Source: an uncultured Prolixibacteraceae bacterium (GTDB taxonomy: Bacteria > Bacteroidota > Bacteroidia > Bacteroidales > Prolixibacteraceae). Taken from it: 35,578 bases of DNA. Positions within the stretch are counted from its first letter, which is position 1. The number at the start of each line of letters is the position of its first letter. Location of the stretch: assembly GCA_913063265.1 (NCBI GenBank), contig CAJXZG010000055.1:1-35578 (forward strand), in the 5' to 3' direction. The notes beneath the pieces are model-generated. The model worked only from the letters and a program-made list of their open reading frames with translations, did no database searches and was not told the origin of the DNA. Both the position numbers and the translations under genes were made by a program. This document shows positions 25,707 through 33,970 of this stretch, piece by piece.

Positions 25707-27698
25707 TTGATTCCCCCCATTATAAATCCTTTGTTTAAAAAGACAAATGATAATTTTATGCCTTTGGGCTTATTAAGCCTGGCTGCCAATTTGCAACAGG
25801 AAAACCTGACTGTTAAAATTTACAAACCAAAAATCAGATTACTTAATCAAACCAACTTTAAACAGGCCGCTACTGATATTTTGCTTTACAAACCTTTAAT
25901 AATAGGATTTTCAACATGGTGTATTTCTTACCCGGCAGCAATATTACTGGCTGAAGAAATAAAAAAAACAGCATCAAGGATAAGCATAATTTTTGGTGGT
26001 CCACATGCATCATCACTTTCATTAGAAACATTAACTGCTTTTCCTTTTGTTGATTATGTACTTTCAGGTGAATCGGATTATACTTTTCCTCAATTTGTGA
26101 GGGAAATCAAAAAATCAAAATCCCGTTTTTGGGACATTCAAGGTTTAAACTTCCGGGTAAATTCCAAAGTCATTCAAAATAAAATCAAAACTACAATAAC
26201 AGATCTTGATAAATTACCCATCCCAGCGTACCATCTTGTTGCTCAAACAAAATGGCTAAAAATTGATGTTGGCAGGGGTTGCCCTTTTCATTGTACTTAT
26301 TGTTCGACAAGTCTGTTTTTTTCAAAAAAATATAGAATAAAAACTGCAGAAAGGATTTATTCAGAAATGATTCAAGCCTGGCAAAAAAGGAAAATTACCA
26401 GCTTTAGTTTTGCACACGATATGTTTACCCTGGATAAAAAATTTGTTTTTGAATTGTGCGAAAAACTTATTGAGTTCCAAAAGTCGAAACAAATAAAATT
26501 CAAATGGAATTGTTCGGCGAGAATTGACTGTGTGAATAAAGAAATGTTGTCAATTATGAAAGATGCCGGATGCAGCGATATATTCTTTGGCATCGAAACC
26601 GGATCGGAACGATTGCAAAAGAAAATTAAAAAAAATCTTCCTGTTTCTGAGGTCAACAATATTGCCATGATATGCAGGACCATTGGTATTCGAATGCACG
26701 CATCGTTTATTTTAGGTTTCCCGGGAGAAAACAAAACAGATTTCAATCAAACACTACGTTCTGTTATACAACTGGCTATTAATGGTGCACTAACTCAGGC
26801 TTCCGAACTTTCACTGTTACCCGGAACACCACTTTTTAAAAAACATAAAAGCGAGCTAAAATTCGATGGAAGATTTTCCAACTTTTCACGTAATTTTTGT
26901 GGAAAAGAGGAAACAGAACTCATAAAAAATTTTCCCAATTTATTTAGCTCTTTTTATTATCTGCCAGCCAAAATATTTAACAGAACAGAGATGTTATTTT
27001 TAAGGTTGTTCATCAACAATTCGAAAGATTTCAGGAATACCTTGTATTTGCTCTCTGAATTTATAGAAGCAGACTTAAAAGAAGCTGATTTGGTTTCACG
27101 CTTCAAAAAGGAAATAAAAAAACTAAATATTAATATCAGTGATCCGGCTTCCATTTCCCTAAAATGGATAGAAGTACTGGACCATTACATTACAAAAAAC
27201 GTTTCAAAAATTTGCCAGAAACATGTAAGAGATGTTTTTGAATATGAATCCTATGCTGCTATTTTGCTCAAACTATATTCAACATCGAAAACTTTCCCCG
27301 GAAAAAAAGAAAAACAAATTTTTCAAAACGAATTCACTATTTCCCCGACTCCGGTATGGAAAGTTATAACTGTTAATTATAAGCTGGAAAAAATAATCCC
27401 CTCAGAAAATGGTTGGGAGAAAAATCCAAAAGGAATTCGAAAGAAAAATTACAGTTATTTAATTATTGCCGAATCAGTTACAAGATGCAAAATAATTAAT
27501 ATTGATGCTACAGATTTATATTTACTAAATGCACTTTCAAATTGCCTTTTTACGGAATACCTTAAAAAAATTGATGGCTCAGATTCAAAAAATAACATAC
27601 TAAAATGGCTTATAAGAATGCAAAAACTTGGAGTTATTGAATTTATGCAACAAAAGAATCATCAAAAAAAAGAACCAAGATTTACTGAATCAGTATAA
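25707..27698 (+). CDS. B12-binding-domain radical SAM protein
   Basis: About 663 residues. Residues 1-150 form a Rossmann-like B12-binding-type domain (FMPLGLLSLAANL, IIFGGPHAS, DYVLSGESDYTFPQF) without a clear DxHxxG His-loop. The radical SAM core (about 180-400) has the cluster motif C192-PFH-C196-TY-C199 and GIETGSERLQKKI. A C-terminal part (about 480-663) ends in a winged-helix-like segment (YSYLIIAES..., ATDLYLLNAL). Such proteins often act on peptides or lipids; the target is unknown. The first standard in-frame start is TTG at 25707, but a beta-strand (KKLDVLL) reads in frame upstream as far as a stop at 25662, with no ATG or GTG. The following gene begins 8 bp after its stop. Confidence 0.85.
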   Translation: MIPPIINPLFKKTNDNFMPLGLLSLAANLQQENLTVKIYKPKIRLLNQTNFKQAATDILLYKPLIIGFSTWCISYPAAILLAEEIKKTASRISIIFGGPHASSLSLETLTAFPFVDYVLSGESDYTFPQFVREIKKSKSRFWDIQGLNFRVNSKVIQNKIKTTITDLDKLPIPAYHLVAQTKWLKIDVGRGCPFHCTYCSTSLFFSKKYRIKTAERIYSEMIQAWQKRKITSFSFAHDMFTLDKKFVFELCEKLIEFQKSKQIKFKWNCSARIDCVNKEMLSIMKDAGCSDIFFGIETGSERLQKKIKKNLPVSEVNNIAMICRTIGIRMHASFILGFPGENKTDFNQTLRSVIQLAINGALTQASELSLLPGTPLFKKHKSELKFDGRFSNFSRNFCGKEETELIKNFPNLFSSFYYLPAKIFNRTEMLFLRLFINNSKDFRNTLYLLSEFIEADLKEADLVSRFKKEIKKLNINISDPASISLKWIEVLDHYITKNVSKICQKHVRDVFEYESYAAILLKLYSTSKTFPGKKEKQIFQNEFTISPTPVWKVITVNYKLEKIIPSENGWEKNPKGIRKKNYSYLIIAESVTRCKIINIDATDLYLLNALSNCLFTEYLKKIDGSDSKNNILKWLIRMQKLGVIEFMQQKNHQKKEPRFTESV

Positions 27699-27706
27699 AC
27701 TGATAT

Positions 27707-28501
27707 ATGTTTTTCAAAACCAAAATAACCATTTTCTATCTGCTTTATTTTTATTTAAGCATAGGTTTAAGCTTGGGCCAAATTAAAATCACTGAACAGG
27801 TTGGACAAATAATAAATGCTAACTCTGAAACAGAAAGAATCCAAATTCTTGATTCGGTTCGTGCAAATCTTGAGAAAATTGATAATAAAGATGCGATTCA
27901 GGAGTGGGATAATTTAATTGAACTTTGTAAGAAAATGGATTTCAAAACTGAATTAGGTTTTTGTTACTATTTCAGGGGAATCAAATATAAAAATTCGGGT
28001 GAATATTTTTTAAGTTATATATCATACGAGGAAAGTAAAAAAATATTTGAAGACCAGAATTATATTCCCGGATTGGCTAAAGTGTACAATGGCCTCGGAA
28101 TTCTATACAAAGAGCTCAATAATTTTGAACAGTCTCTGGAACATTACCATGAAGGTGCAAAACTGTTTACCATATTAAAAGATACGGTAAGGGTTGGTTG
28201 GATATATTTAAACATGGGGGTGATGTGGGAAAAGCAAGATTCGCTAACCCTGGCGAAAATACACCTCTGGAAATCGAAGGCATTACTTAAAAAACTTGCT
28301 GATCCGAGTATTATTAGTTGTTATATAAATTTAGGCGATGTTTACAAAAGAAGTGAGATTCCTGACTCGGCACACTATTACTATACAGAAAGTTACACCC
28401 TATCCAAAAAACAGGCAACCTGGAAGATAAATTCCAGGCGCCGTTTCATCTGGCAAAATTTCTATTTGCACAAAATAAAATTCCAGAAGCAGAACCTCTA
28501 A
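27707..28501 (+). CDS. TPR sensor part of a hybrid two-component regulator (N-terminal fragment of a frameshifted gene)
   Basis: 264 residues as read. A signal peptide or membrane anchor (FYLLYFYLSIGLSLGQ) is followed by tetratricopeptide repeats (about 80-230: GLGILYKELNNFEQSLEHY, YLNMGVMWEK, YINLGDVYK). Residues up to Lys235 fit the TPR pattern; the last 29 do not. In the frame of the downstream kinase gene the repeat continues directly (TGNLEDKFQAPFHLAKFL), so this and 28522-30441 are one gene of about 911 residues interrupted by a one-base shift at the A run 28406-28411. The TPR part would lie in the periplasm and sense a signal for the kinase. It begins 8 bp after the radical SAM gene. 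Confidence 0.85.
   Translation: MFFKTKITIFYLLYFYLSIGLSLGQIKITEQVGQIINANSETERIQILDSVRANLEKIDNKDAIQEWDNLIELCKKMDFKTELGFCYYFRGIKYKNSGEYFLSYISYEESKKIFEDQNYIPGLAKVYNGLGILYKELNNFEQSLEHYHEGAKLFTILKDTVRVGWIYLNMGVMWEKQDSLTLAKIHLWKSKALLKKLADPSIISCYINLGDVYKRSEIPDSAHYYYTESYTLSKKQATWKINSRRRFIWQNFYLHKIKFQKQNL
28406..28411 (+). other. A6 homopolymer at a frameshift junction
   Basis: The first gene part reads TCC AAA AAA CAG; adding one A gives TCC AAA AAA ACA GGC AAC CTG GAA, that is SKKTGNLE, after which the TPR and kinase frame is open to 30441. The break is therefore most simply a one-base loss in this A run. A sequencing error, a real mutation, a phase-variable tract, or transcriptional or translational slippage are all possible. 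Confidence 0.75.
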
Positions 28502-28521
28502 TTGTAAGGCTTAACGAATTA

Positions 28522-30441
28522 ATGGAAAATACTGATATTGAAAACATAATTAAGATTAATCATCGAGCAGAATATGCCCGGCTTTTAAGTGATTATTATG
28601 CATACAAAGAAGACTTTAAAACCTCATTATTGTACCTGCGTGAGTCAACAAATTTTGAGCTGGATTATAAAAGAGAGCAGTCGATTCGTGAGATGCATAA
28701 ATTTGAAATTGCCAATCTTGAAAATGAAAGATTACTGGAGTTCAACAGAAGACTTTTAACAACATACGTTTCGATTGCCGTTTTACTGGGATTACTTTTG
28801 CTGATGTTTTCTTTCTACAGAAGTTATAAACATAAAAAAGAAGCCCACAGATTATTATCTGAAATGGACGAACTTAAAACACGGTTATTTTCAAATATCA
28901 CGCACGAATTACGCACTCCTTTAACATTAATCATAGATCCGCTGGAACAAATGCTTTCTTCTGAAACTCAAAAAACACCCTCCAGAAAACAGGTGAAAAT
29001 GATGCGTAAGAATGCCAATTCTTTATTACAACTCGTAAATCAAATCCTCGATTTATCAAAGATTGATGCAAAAAGTATGAAACTTGAATTGATTGAAGCT
29101 GATATTAACAAGTTTATCCGATCCCGATTTGCAGCATTTTCCTCTCTTGCCGAACAAAAACAGATACATTTTCATTATAGCCTTTTAAAAGGAAAAAACA
29201 TACAAATATTCGATGCTTCAAAACTCGAAAAGATAATTAATAATTTAATTTCCAACGCACTAAAATTTACTCCTAAAAAGGGTAAAATTGAATGCCTTGC
29301 AAAATTTCCAAAACCAAATCAACTGGAATTGGCAATTCAGGATAGTGGAAAAGGAATTTCCAAGGATGAGTTGAAATTGATTTTTGACAGGTTTCACCAG
29401 GTAAAAAGAAACGATGAATTTATAAATGTCGGAACCGGAATTGGTCTTTCTTTAACAAAAGAATTGGTCGAACTTTTGCACGGTAAGATTAATGTAAAAA
29501 GTGAAGTTTCAAAAGGAACACGTTTCAATTTGATTATTCCCCTGGGAACGGAACACCTAAGAGAAGATGAATATATCATCGTTCAAAATCAAAATATTAA
29601 CCAAACCAAAGAATTGCTTAAAAACCTTGCCCCTGAAGATGAACAGAAAACGGTTTATGATAACGAAAACGAAAAATTACCACATGTTTTAGTGGTAGAA
29701 GATAATCCGGATATTCGGGAATATATAAAAGAAAATTTAAGTGAAACCTACAAAGTAGAACAGGCCAAAAATGGTAAGTCCGGCTTAAAAAAGGCTATTA
29801 CAAATATTCCTGATTTGATAATAACCGATGTTGTAATGCCAAAAAAAGATGGGATCGAACTTTCCAGGCTCCTAAAAAACGACGAAAAAACCAGTCATAT
29901 TCCAATTATAATGCTAACCGGCAAATCCGGTATAAAAGATAAACTTACCGGATTAGATACCGGGGTTGATGCCTACCTAACCAAACCGTTCAATATCAGC
30001 GAACTGAAATTACGTGTTTCAAACCTTATTGAACAAAGAAAAAAACTGAGAGAGCGATTTGGCCGTAATTTAAACTTTGAACCAAAAGAAATTGCAGTTA
30101 CTTCCATGGACGAAAGATTTGTTAACAAAGCCATGGAAGTGATTGAAAAAAATATAGGAAATTCGGAGTTTGAAGTAAGACAATTTCAGGAAGAAATGTT
30201 TATGAGCCGTATGCAATTGTTTAGAAAAATAAAAGCCCTTACCAACCAATCACCAAGCGAATTTATTCGGACAATCAGATTAAAAAGAGCGGCAAAACTC
30301 ATTCAACAAAACTATGGTAATATTGCTCAGATAACCTTCGAAGTTGGATTTAACAATCCTTCATATTTTGCCAAATGTTTTAAAGATATGTATGGTGAAT
30401 TGCCTTCGGAATATTCAAAATCGCATCATTTAGAAGCCTGA
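28522..30441 (+). CDS. Hybrid histidine kinase/receiver/AraC regulator (C-terminal part of the frameshifted gene)
   Basis: 639 residues from the first ATG; coding sense in this frame begins earlier, at about 28411, inside the TPR region. Domains: end of the TPR region and coiled segment (1-75), transmembrane helix (80-99), HisKA with phospho-acceptor His128 (SNITHELRTPL), HATPase with NNLISNALKFTP, DSGKGIS and GTGIGLSL (about 230-340), receiver with Asp436 in IITDVVMP and a KPF loop (about 388-505), and an AraC-type HTH (about 535-637). This is the hybrid two-component system type that controls polysaccharide genes in Bacteroidota, but with a TPR sensor in place of the usual beta-propeller. 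Genes beside it (radical SAM module or the glycan cluster) are likely targets. Confidence 0.9.
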   Translation: MENTDIENIIKINHRAEYARLLSDYYAYKEDFKTSLLYLRESTNFELDYKREQSIREMHKFEIANLENERLLEFNRRLLTTYVSIAVLLGLLLLMFSFYRSYKHKKEAHRLLSEMDELKTRLFSNITHELRTPLTLIIDPLEQMLSSETQKTPSRKQVKMMRKNANSLLQLVNQILDLSKIDAKSMKLELIEADINKFIRSRFAAFSSLAEQKQIHFHYSLLKGKNIQIFDASKLEKIINNLISNALKFTPKKGKIECLAKFPKPNQLELAIQDSGKGISKDELKLIFDRFHQVKRNDEFINVGTGIGLSLTKELVELLHGKINVKSEVSKGTRFNLIIPLGTEHLREDEYIIVQNQNINQTKELLKNLAPEDEQKTVYDNENEKLPHVLVVEDNPDIREYIKENLSETYKVEQAKNGKSGLKKAITNIPDLIITDVVMPKKDGIELSRLLKNDEKTSHIPIIMLTGKSGIKDKLTGLDTGVDAYLTKPFNISELKLRVSNLIEQRKKLRERFGRNLNFEPKEIAVTSMDERFVNKAMEVIEKNIGNSEFEVRQFQEEMFMSRMQLFRKIKALTNQSPSEFIRTIRLKRAAKLIQQNYGNIAQITFEVGFNNPSYFAKCFKDMYGELPSEYSKSHHLEA

Positions 30442-30624
30442 TTTTTTGACACCTCATATTTTTCATAAATCCTGTTAAAATAACTGTTGTTACATCTGTT
30501 GTATCATTTGTGATCTGGATGGCAGATAAGATCATGTGTGTTCTGTATTTTAGCTGATAGCTCTGCAGGCTGTTTTATTTATTGGGATTCTGGTGTTAGA
30601 AATCAACCTACTGTGTGTTGTAAT

Positions 30625-30637
30625 TTTACATTGTAAA
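30625..30637. promoter_or_regulatory. Palindrome TTTACA-N1-TGTAAA before the membrane protein gene
   Basis: A perfect inverted repeat in the 233-bp gap after the hybrid regulator, about 38 bp before the start of the next gene. Its position fits an operator for that gene. The rest of the gap holds a partial direct repeat (CTGTTGTTACAT/CTGTTGTATCAT near 30485-30510) and no gene. Confidence 0.3.
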
Positions 30638-30674
30638 CTTTTAAAAATTAAAACAACATCAGGAGGAAATTAAA

Positions 30675-31283
30675 ATGAAAACAATAGAAATTAAAAAAGA
30701 AGATTCGACCAGACCCATAATTTTAATAATACTATTAGTAATGATTGTTTTTGCACAGGTTTTATTTGAAATGCGCCCTGTAGAAATCCATACTGTTTCT
30801 GCCGAAAAAAATGAATTGAAACAAGAGATGTCTAACCAGCCAACAATCCTATCTCCAAAACCGGATCAAAATCCTGAAACCGGTACTTTGGCAAATTTTA
30901 TTACTGCGCGGGATAAGATGACAAAGCAAGAAAATGAAGATAACGTGAACTCAGAAAATAAATATTCCATTGCAAAAATGAACTCATATTTAGTTGTTGA
31001 ACCAGAACCAGGTTTAGAATTTGAAGAGGTAATGTCTATTGCATTTGTTGATGAAGGATTTAAAGAATCAATTACCGAAACCGATTTTCAGCTTCAGGCC
31101 ATGAAAAGTGAAGCCGTTCAGAAAACAGAATCAGAAGTGAATTTGTATGCTTTTGAAAAACTCGTTAACGAATGTCTGATTGCAGAAAAAGAAACTCCCC
31201 TGCAAATCGAAAACTGGATGATTGACTCCAAATGCTGGTGTTCAGAATATGAGGAAATTCTACCTGTAGCTCTTTTTAAATGA
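30675..31283 (+). CDS. Membrane-anchored protein of unknown function
   Basis: 202 residues, family not recognised. A short charged N-terminus (MKTIEIKKEDSTR) precedes one transmembrane helix (about 14-34, PIILIILLVMIVFAQVLF); the remainder is hydrophilic and acidic, presumably periplasmic, and ends with a CWCSEYEE segment that holds two cysteines near the C-terminus. A strong AGGAGG sits 9 bases before the ATG, unusual in this window where such sites are absent. It lies downstream of the hybrid regulator and ends at an intrinsic terminator, so it may be a separately regulated single gene. A role as an anti-sigma-like or signalling partner is possible but nothing in the sequence proves it. Confidence 0.75.
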   Translation: MKTIEIKKEDSTRPIILIILLVMIVFAQVLFEMRPVEIHTVSAEKNELKQEMSNQPTILSPKPDQNPETGTLANFITARDKMTKQENEDNVNSENKYSIAKMNSYLVVEPEPGLEFEEVMSIAFVDEGFKESITETDFQLQAMKSEAVQKTESEVNLYAFEKLVNECLIAEKETPLQIENWMIDSKCWCSEYEEILPVALFK

Positions 31284-31319
31284 TTGCCCAGACAATTGAA
31301 CATTGTTAAACCAAACAAA

Positions 31320-31354
31320 GGTCCCGTGGAAATATTCTTCGGGACTATTTTTTT
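31320..31354 (+). terminator. Rho-independent terminator
   Basis: GTCCCG (31321-31326) pairs with CGGGAC (31340-31345) around a 13-nt loop, extended by a G-T pair, and is followed after two bases by seven T residues (31348-31354). It lies 36 bp after the stop of the membrane-anchored protein gene and ends that transcript. Confidence 0.85.
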
Positions 31355-31471
31355 ATGTTTTTAAATTAAAAATTAATACCCGATATATGACATTTTTCTT
31401 GTTCAGTTCGTTTCAATAACGCTAACTTGTTCCGTGAATAAAACCATAATATTTAACCTGAATTTGTTAAA

Positions 31472-32830
31472 ATGAAAGTTATAAATAATCTGTCTGAAGT
31501 AATTAATTCAAGTCTTTTAAAACCGGGAACTGTAATTTATACGGGGGGAAACGCGGCTACTCCACAAACACTTTTGAAGCAACTTATAAAAGATACATCG
31601 ATAAAAGATGTGGAACTTATTAGTATTCTTTTGTTGGGTGAAATAGAGGAATTGTTTAGCGAACAAACCTGTAAACGTATTAAACACCGCATCATTTTTT
31701 CAGGGCCATACTCAAGAAATGCACTTAACAAAGGATGGGCAACATACCAGGTAATGCATTTATCGCATGTACCTTACCAGATAAAAAATTGCTTATATCC
31801 GAATGTAGTACTGGTACAGGTAAGTGGCCCCGATAAAGGTGGAAATTACAGTCTGGGAACAACGGTTGAAGGTGTAAAAGCTGCCATACAATATGCCAAA
31901 GTTACCGGAGGTACAGTGATAGCTGAAAAAAACAATCAAATGCCTTTTGTTTTAGGTACCACTATTAGTAAATCAGAGATTGACTATTTATATGAGGCAG
32001 ACTACGAACTCCCTATAATTCCTTATCATCAACCCGATGAAATGGCTGACAGAATAGGAAAAATGATAACTGAGTTGTACATTTCAGATGGTTCTACTTT
32101 GCAGTTTGGAATTGGAAAAGTTCCTGAAGCAGTAACAAACTCTATCATAGAAAAAGGTGTAAAAGATTTGGGAATTTATACCGAACTTTTTACAGATTCA
32201 ATGCAAAAACTGATTGAAAAAGGAATTGTAACAAATGAATATTCAGATGTAAATTTTTCAATATCGTCAATCTTTTTAGCCAAAGACAAACATGGCTATG
32301 ACTGGCTGGATTATAACAGTTCGGTTCAAAGCAGACCATGCAATTTTACCAACAATATTATGAGAATTGCACGTCAAAACAAAATGCTGGCTATCAACAG
32401 TGCTATTGGTGTTGATTTACATGGAAATATTTGGGCTGATTCGTTAAAAGGACGTCAGATTTACAGCGGTATTGGAGGTCAGGCAGATTTTTTAAGGGGT
32501 TCTATCTTTTCAAAAGGAGGGTACGCAATTATTGCGATGGAATCGATGACCAATAATGGAATTTCCAAAATTATTGATATGTGCCCCGAAGGAATTACAA
32601 CCACTGCAATTGCTGCCGACCCGGTTATTATAGTAACCGAAAATGGGGCTTTTAATCCTATGGGGCTCAACCTGGTTGACCATGCTATTGGAATTGCTCA
32701 CCTGGCTGAACCGGCAACAAAAGAGCAATTATTACGCAAGATATACGATAGCCCTGAGTTTTATAAAGCAAGTGCTGCTTTGAGTGACAAAACACCAAAA
32801 GGATTTATTCCTTATTCTGAAATAGGTTAA
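31472..32830 (+). CDS. Acetyl-CoA hydrolase/transferase family CoA-transferase
   Basis: 452 residues of the CoA-transferase family that includes 4-hydroxybutyrate, butyrate and acetate CoA-transferases. Visible landmarks are YTGGNAATPQTL near the N-terminus, DGSTLQFGIGKVPEAV, the active-site Glu238 in YTELFTDSM (forms the glutamyl-CoA intermediate), and GIGGQADFLRGS in the C-terminal CoA-binding domain. It moves CoA between acyl-CoA and a carboxylate such as acetate or propionate, in cytoplasmic fermentation. With the acetyl-CoA synthetase start at 35365 it points to acetate metabolism. It has its own upstream region after the terminator at 31320. Exact acyl substrate is not readable. Confidence 0.9.
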   Translation: MKVINNLSEVINSSLLKPGTVIYTGGNAATPQTLLKQLIKDTSIKDVELISILLLGEIEELFSEQTCKRIKHRIIFSGPYSRNALNKGWATYQVMHLSHVPYQIKNCLYPNVVLVQVSGPDKGGNYSLGTTVEGVKAAIQYAKVTGGTVIAEKNNQMPFVLGTTISKSEIDYLYEADYELPIIPYHQPDEMADRIGKMITELYISDGSTLQFGIGKVPEAVTNSIIEKGVKDLGIYTELFTDSMQKLIEKGIVTNEYSDVNFSISSIFLAKDKHGYDWLDYNSSVQSRPCNFTNNIMRIARQNKMLAINSAIGVDLHGNIWADSLKGRQIYSGIGGQADFLRGSIFSKGGYAIIAMESMTNNGISKIIDMCPEGITTTAIAADPVIIVTENGAFNPMGLNLVDHAIGIAHLAEPATKEQLLRKIYDSPEFYKASAALSDKTPKGFIPYSEIG

Positions 32831-32940
32831 ATTTGAGAATTTATAAATTTTATAGGATTCAAGTATTTTAATACAATCTTAAGGAGAATTATTGGCCGGA
32901 AGACAGAAGTCTGAAGATGGAAGAATTCAAAACAAATTGA

Positions 32941-33007
32941 ACTCTCCCACATTCCCATTATTAGTGAAAGGAGGGACGACCCTGAGAACTCTTGGGTCAG
33001 GGTGAGT
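32941..33007. repeat. Degenerate palindromic element in the intergenic gap
   Basis: The 276-bp gap between the CoA-transferase and thioesterase genes holds ACTCTCCC (32941-32948) and GGGTGAGT (33000-33007), 7 of 8 bases complementary, enclosing an inner hairpin ACCCTGA (32979-32985) with TCAGGGT (32997-33003). It looks like a decayed relative of the cloverleaf elements near 2497 and 4365. No gene was seen in the gap. Confidence 0.45.
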
Positions 33008-33106
33008 AATAAATAACAAGTTTAATAGTCTCCTTTACAATTTCGATTGCTTTAGGGGTGATAATATTAAATATTCTTACTAAATTTCATTTACAATTGA
33101 GTTATT

Positions 33107-33463
33107 ATGGAAAACTATAAACTTGTTCTTCGGGGCGATTTAAACCAGAATGGTTATTTGTATGGAGGAAACCTTTTAAAATGGATAGATGAATATGCCT
33201 GGATTGCCGCAACCCTGGATTACCCTGAAAGCAAGTTTGTAACCGTTGCACTCGATGATGTAACCTTTAAAAAAAGCATCAGGGAAGGTTCAATTCTGAA
33301 ATTTAGCATTAACAAATTTAAAACAGGGAATACCTCAGTTCAGTATTTTGTGGAAGTATTTTGTAATACCCATTGCCCGGAAGATATGGAACTTGTTTTT
33401 TCCACTCACATCACTTTTGTTAATCTTGATGAAAAGGGAAATAAAACTGCGCTGCTCAAATAG
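33107..33463 (+). CDS. Acyl-CoA thioesterase, hotdog fold
   Basis: 118 residues, a single hotdog domain of the YciA/acyl-CoA hydrolase group. The first part has the typical pattern DLNQNGYLYGGNLLKWIDE (helix following the N-x-x-G-x-x-x-GG motif), then VALDDVTFKKSIREGSILKF. These enzymes hydrolyse acyl-CoA to free acid and CoA in the cytoplasm. It follows the CoA-transferase on the same strand and may act in the same acyl-CoA turnover. Slightly shorter than the usual 130-150 residues but the fold core is complete. Confidence 0.85.
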   Translation: MENYKLVLRGDLNQNGYLYGGNLLKWIDEYAWIAATLDYPESKFVTVALDDVTFKKSIREGSILKFSINKFKTGNTSVQYFVEVFCNTHCPEDMELVFSTHITFVNLDEKGNKTALLK

Positions 33464-33505
33464 TCAGTTTGTTTAGCAAAATTTGGAAAAACACTGAATA
33501 ATTTT

Positions 33506-33925
33506 TTACGCACCCAACAAAGGAAGGTGTTTTACTTTATGGTACGTCAAAGCCATAGAAATACAATGTTTTAATTCTTTTTCCGGTATTTTGTCTTTTA
33601 GTGTAAAAATAATTGCCCGGTTTCCTTCGAATTGAAAAACATGGTTATAAAGCGATTTAAACGTTGGGACCAATTTCGAAGTACATTTAAAATAAACCGC
33701 ATATTGCTCCGGAGTTTTTTCCTTCCAATCTATTCGCACAGTACTGCCAAATTTGTTCAAATAACTGGGCTCTCCCCACTTTAAAGTTTCTTCAAGTTCC
33801 TTTAAACCACAAATTTCCGAAGCTGTTTCTATTACCAATGCTCTCAGAAAAAGCATTTTGGATTGAACAAACTTTGGATATTTGTCAAATATCTCTTTTA
33901 CTTTTTGATCGCTCTTTAAATTCAA
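33506..33925 (-). CDS. DUF1801 (YdhG-like) protein
   Basis: 139 residues of the DUF1801 family, with ELEETLKWGEPSYL, the marker of the domain, and VYFKCTSKLVPTF followed by RAIIFTLKDKIPEKEL. Biochemical function is unknown; the fold binds small ligands or is a partner of other proteins. It is convergent with the thioesterase gene (42 bp apart). Cytoplasmic, with no signal peptide. Start at 33925 chosen as the first ATG before the domain. Confidence 0.85.
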   Translation of the reverse strand: MNLKSDQKVKEIFDKYPKFVQSKMLFLRALVIETASEICGLKELEETLKWGEPSYLNKFGSTVRIDWKEKTPEQYAVYFKCTSKLVPTFKSLYNHVFQFEGNRAIIFTLKDKIPEKELKHCISMALTYHKVKHLPLLGA

Positions 33926-33970
33926 TAAATATGGAATTATAAAGTATTTAAATATCGGTCATTGAAAATA

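Noticed and set aside
28400..28415. Programmed -1 ribosomal frameshifting
   Set aside because: The A6 run could allow slippage, but no downstream stimulatory structure was identified and a simple base loss explains it as well.
28522..28560. Kinase gene as an independent gene starting at this ATG
   Set aside because: TPR-like coding sense in the same frame extends upstream to about 28411, so this ATG is only the first available start after a frameshift.
33506..33925. Possible toxin or antitoxin next to the thioesterase
   Set aside because: The sequence matches DUF1801 across its length, with no partner gene.
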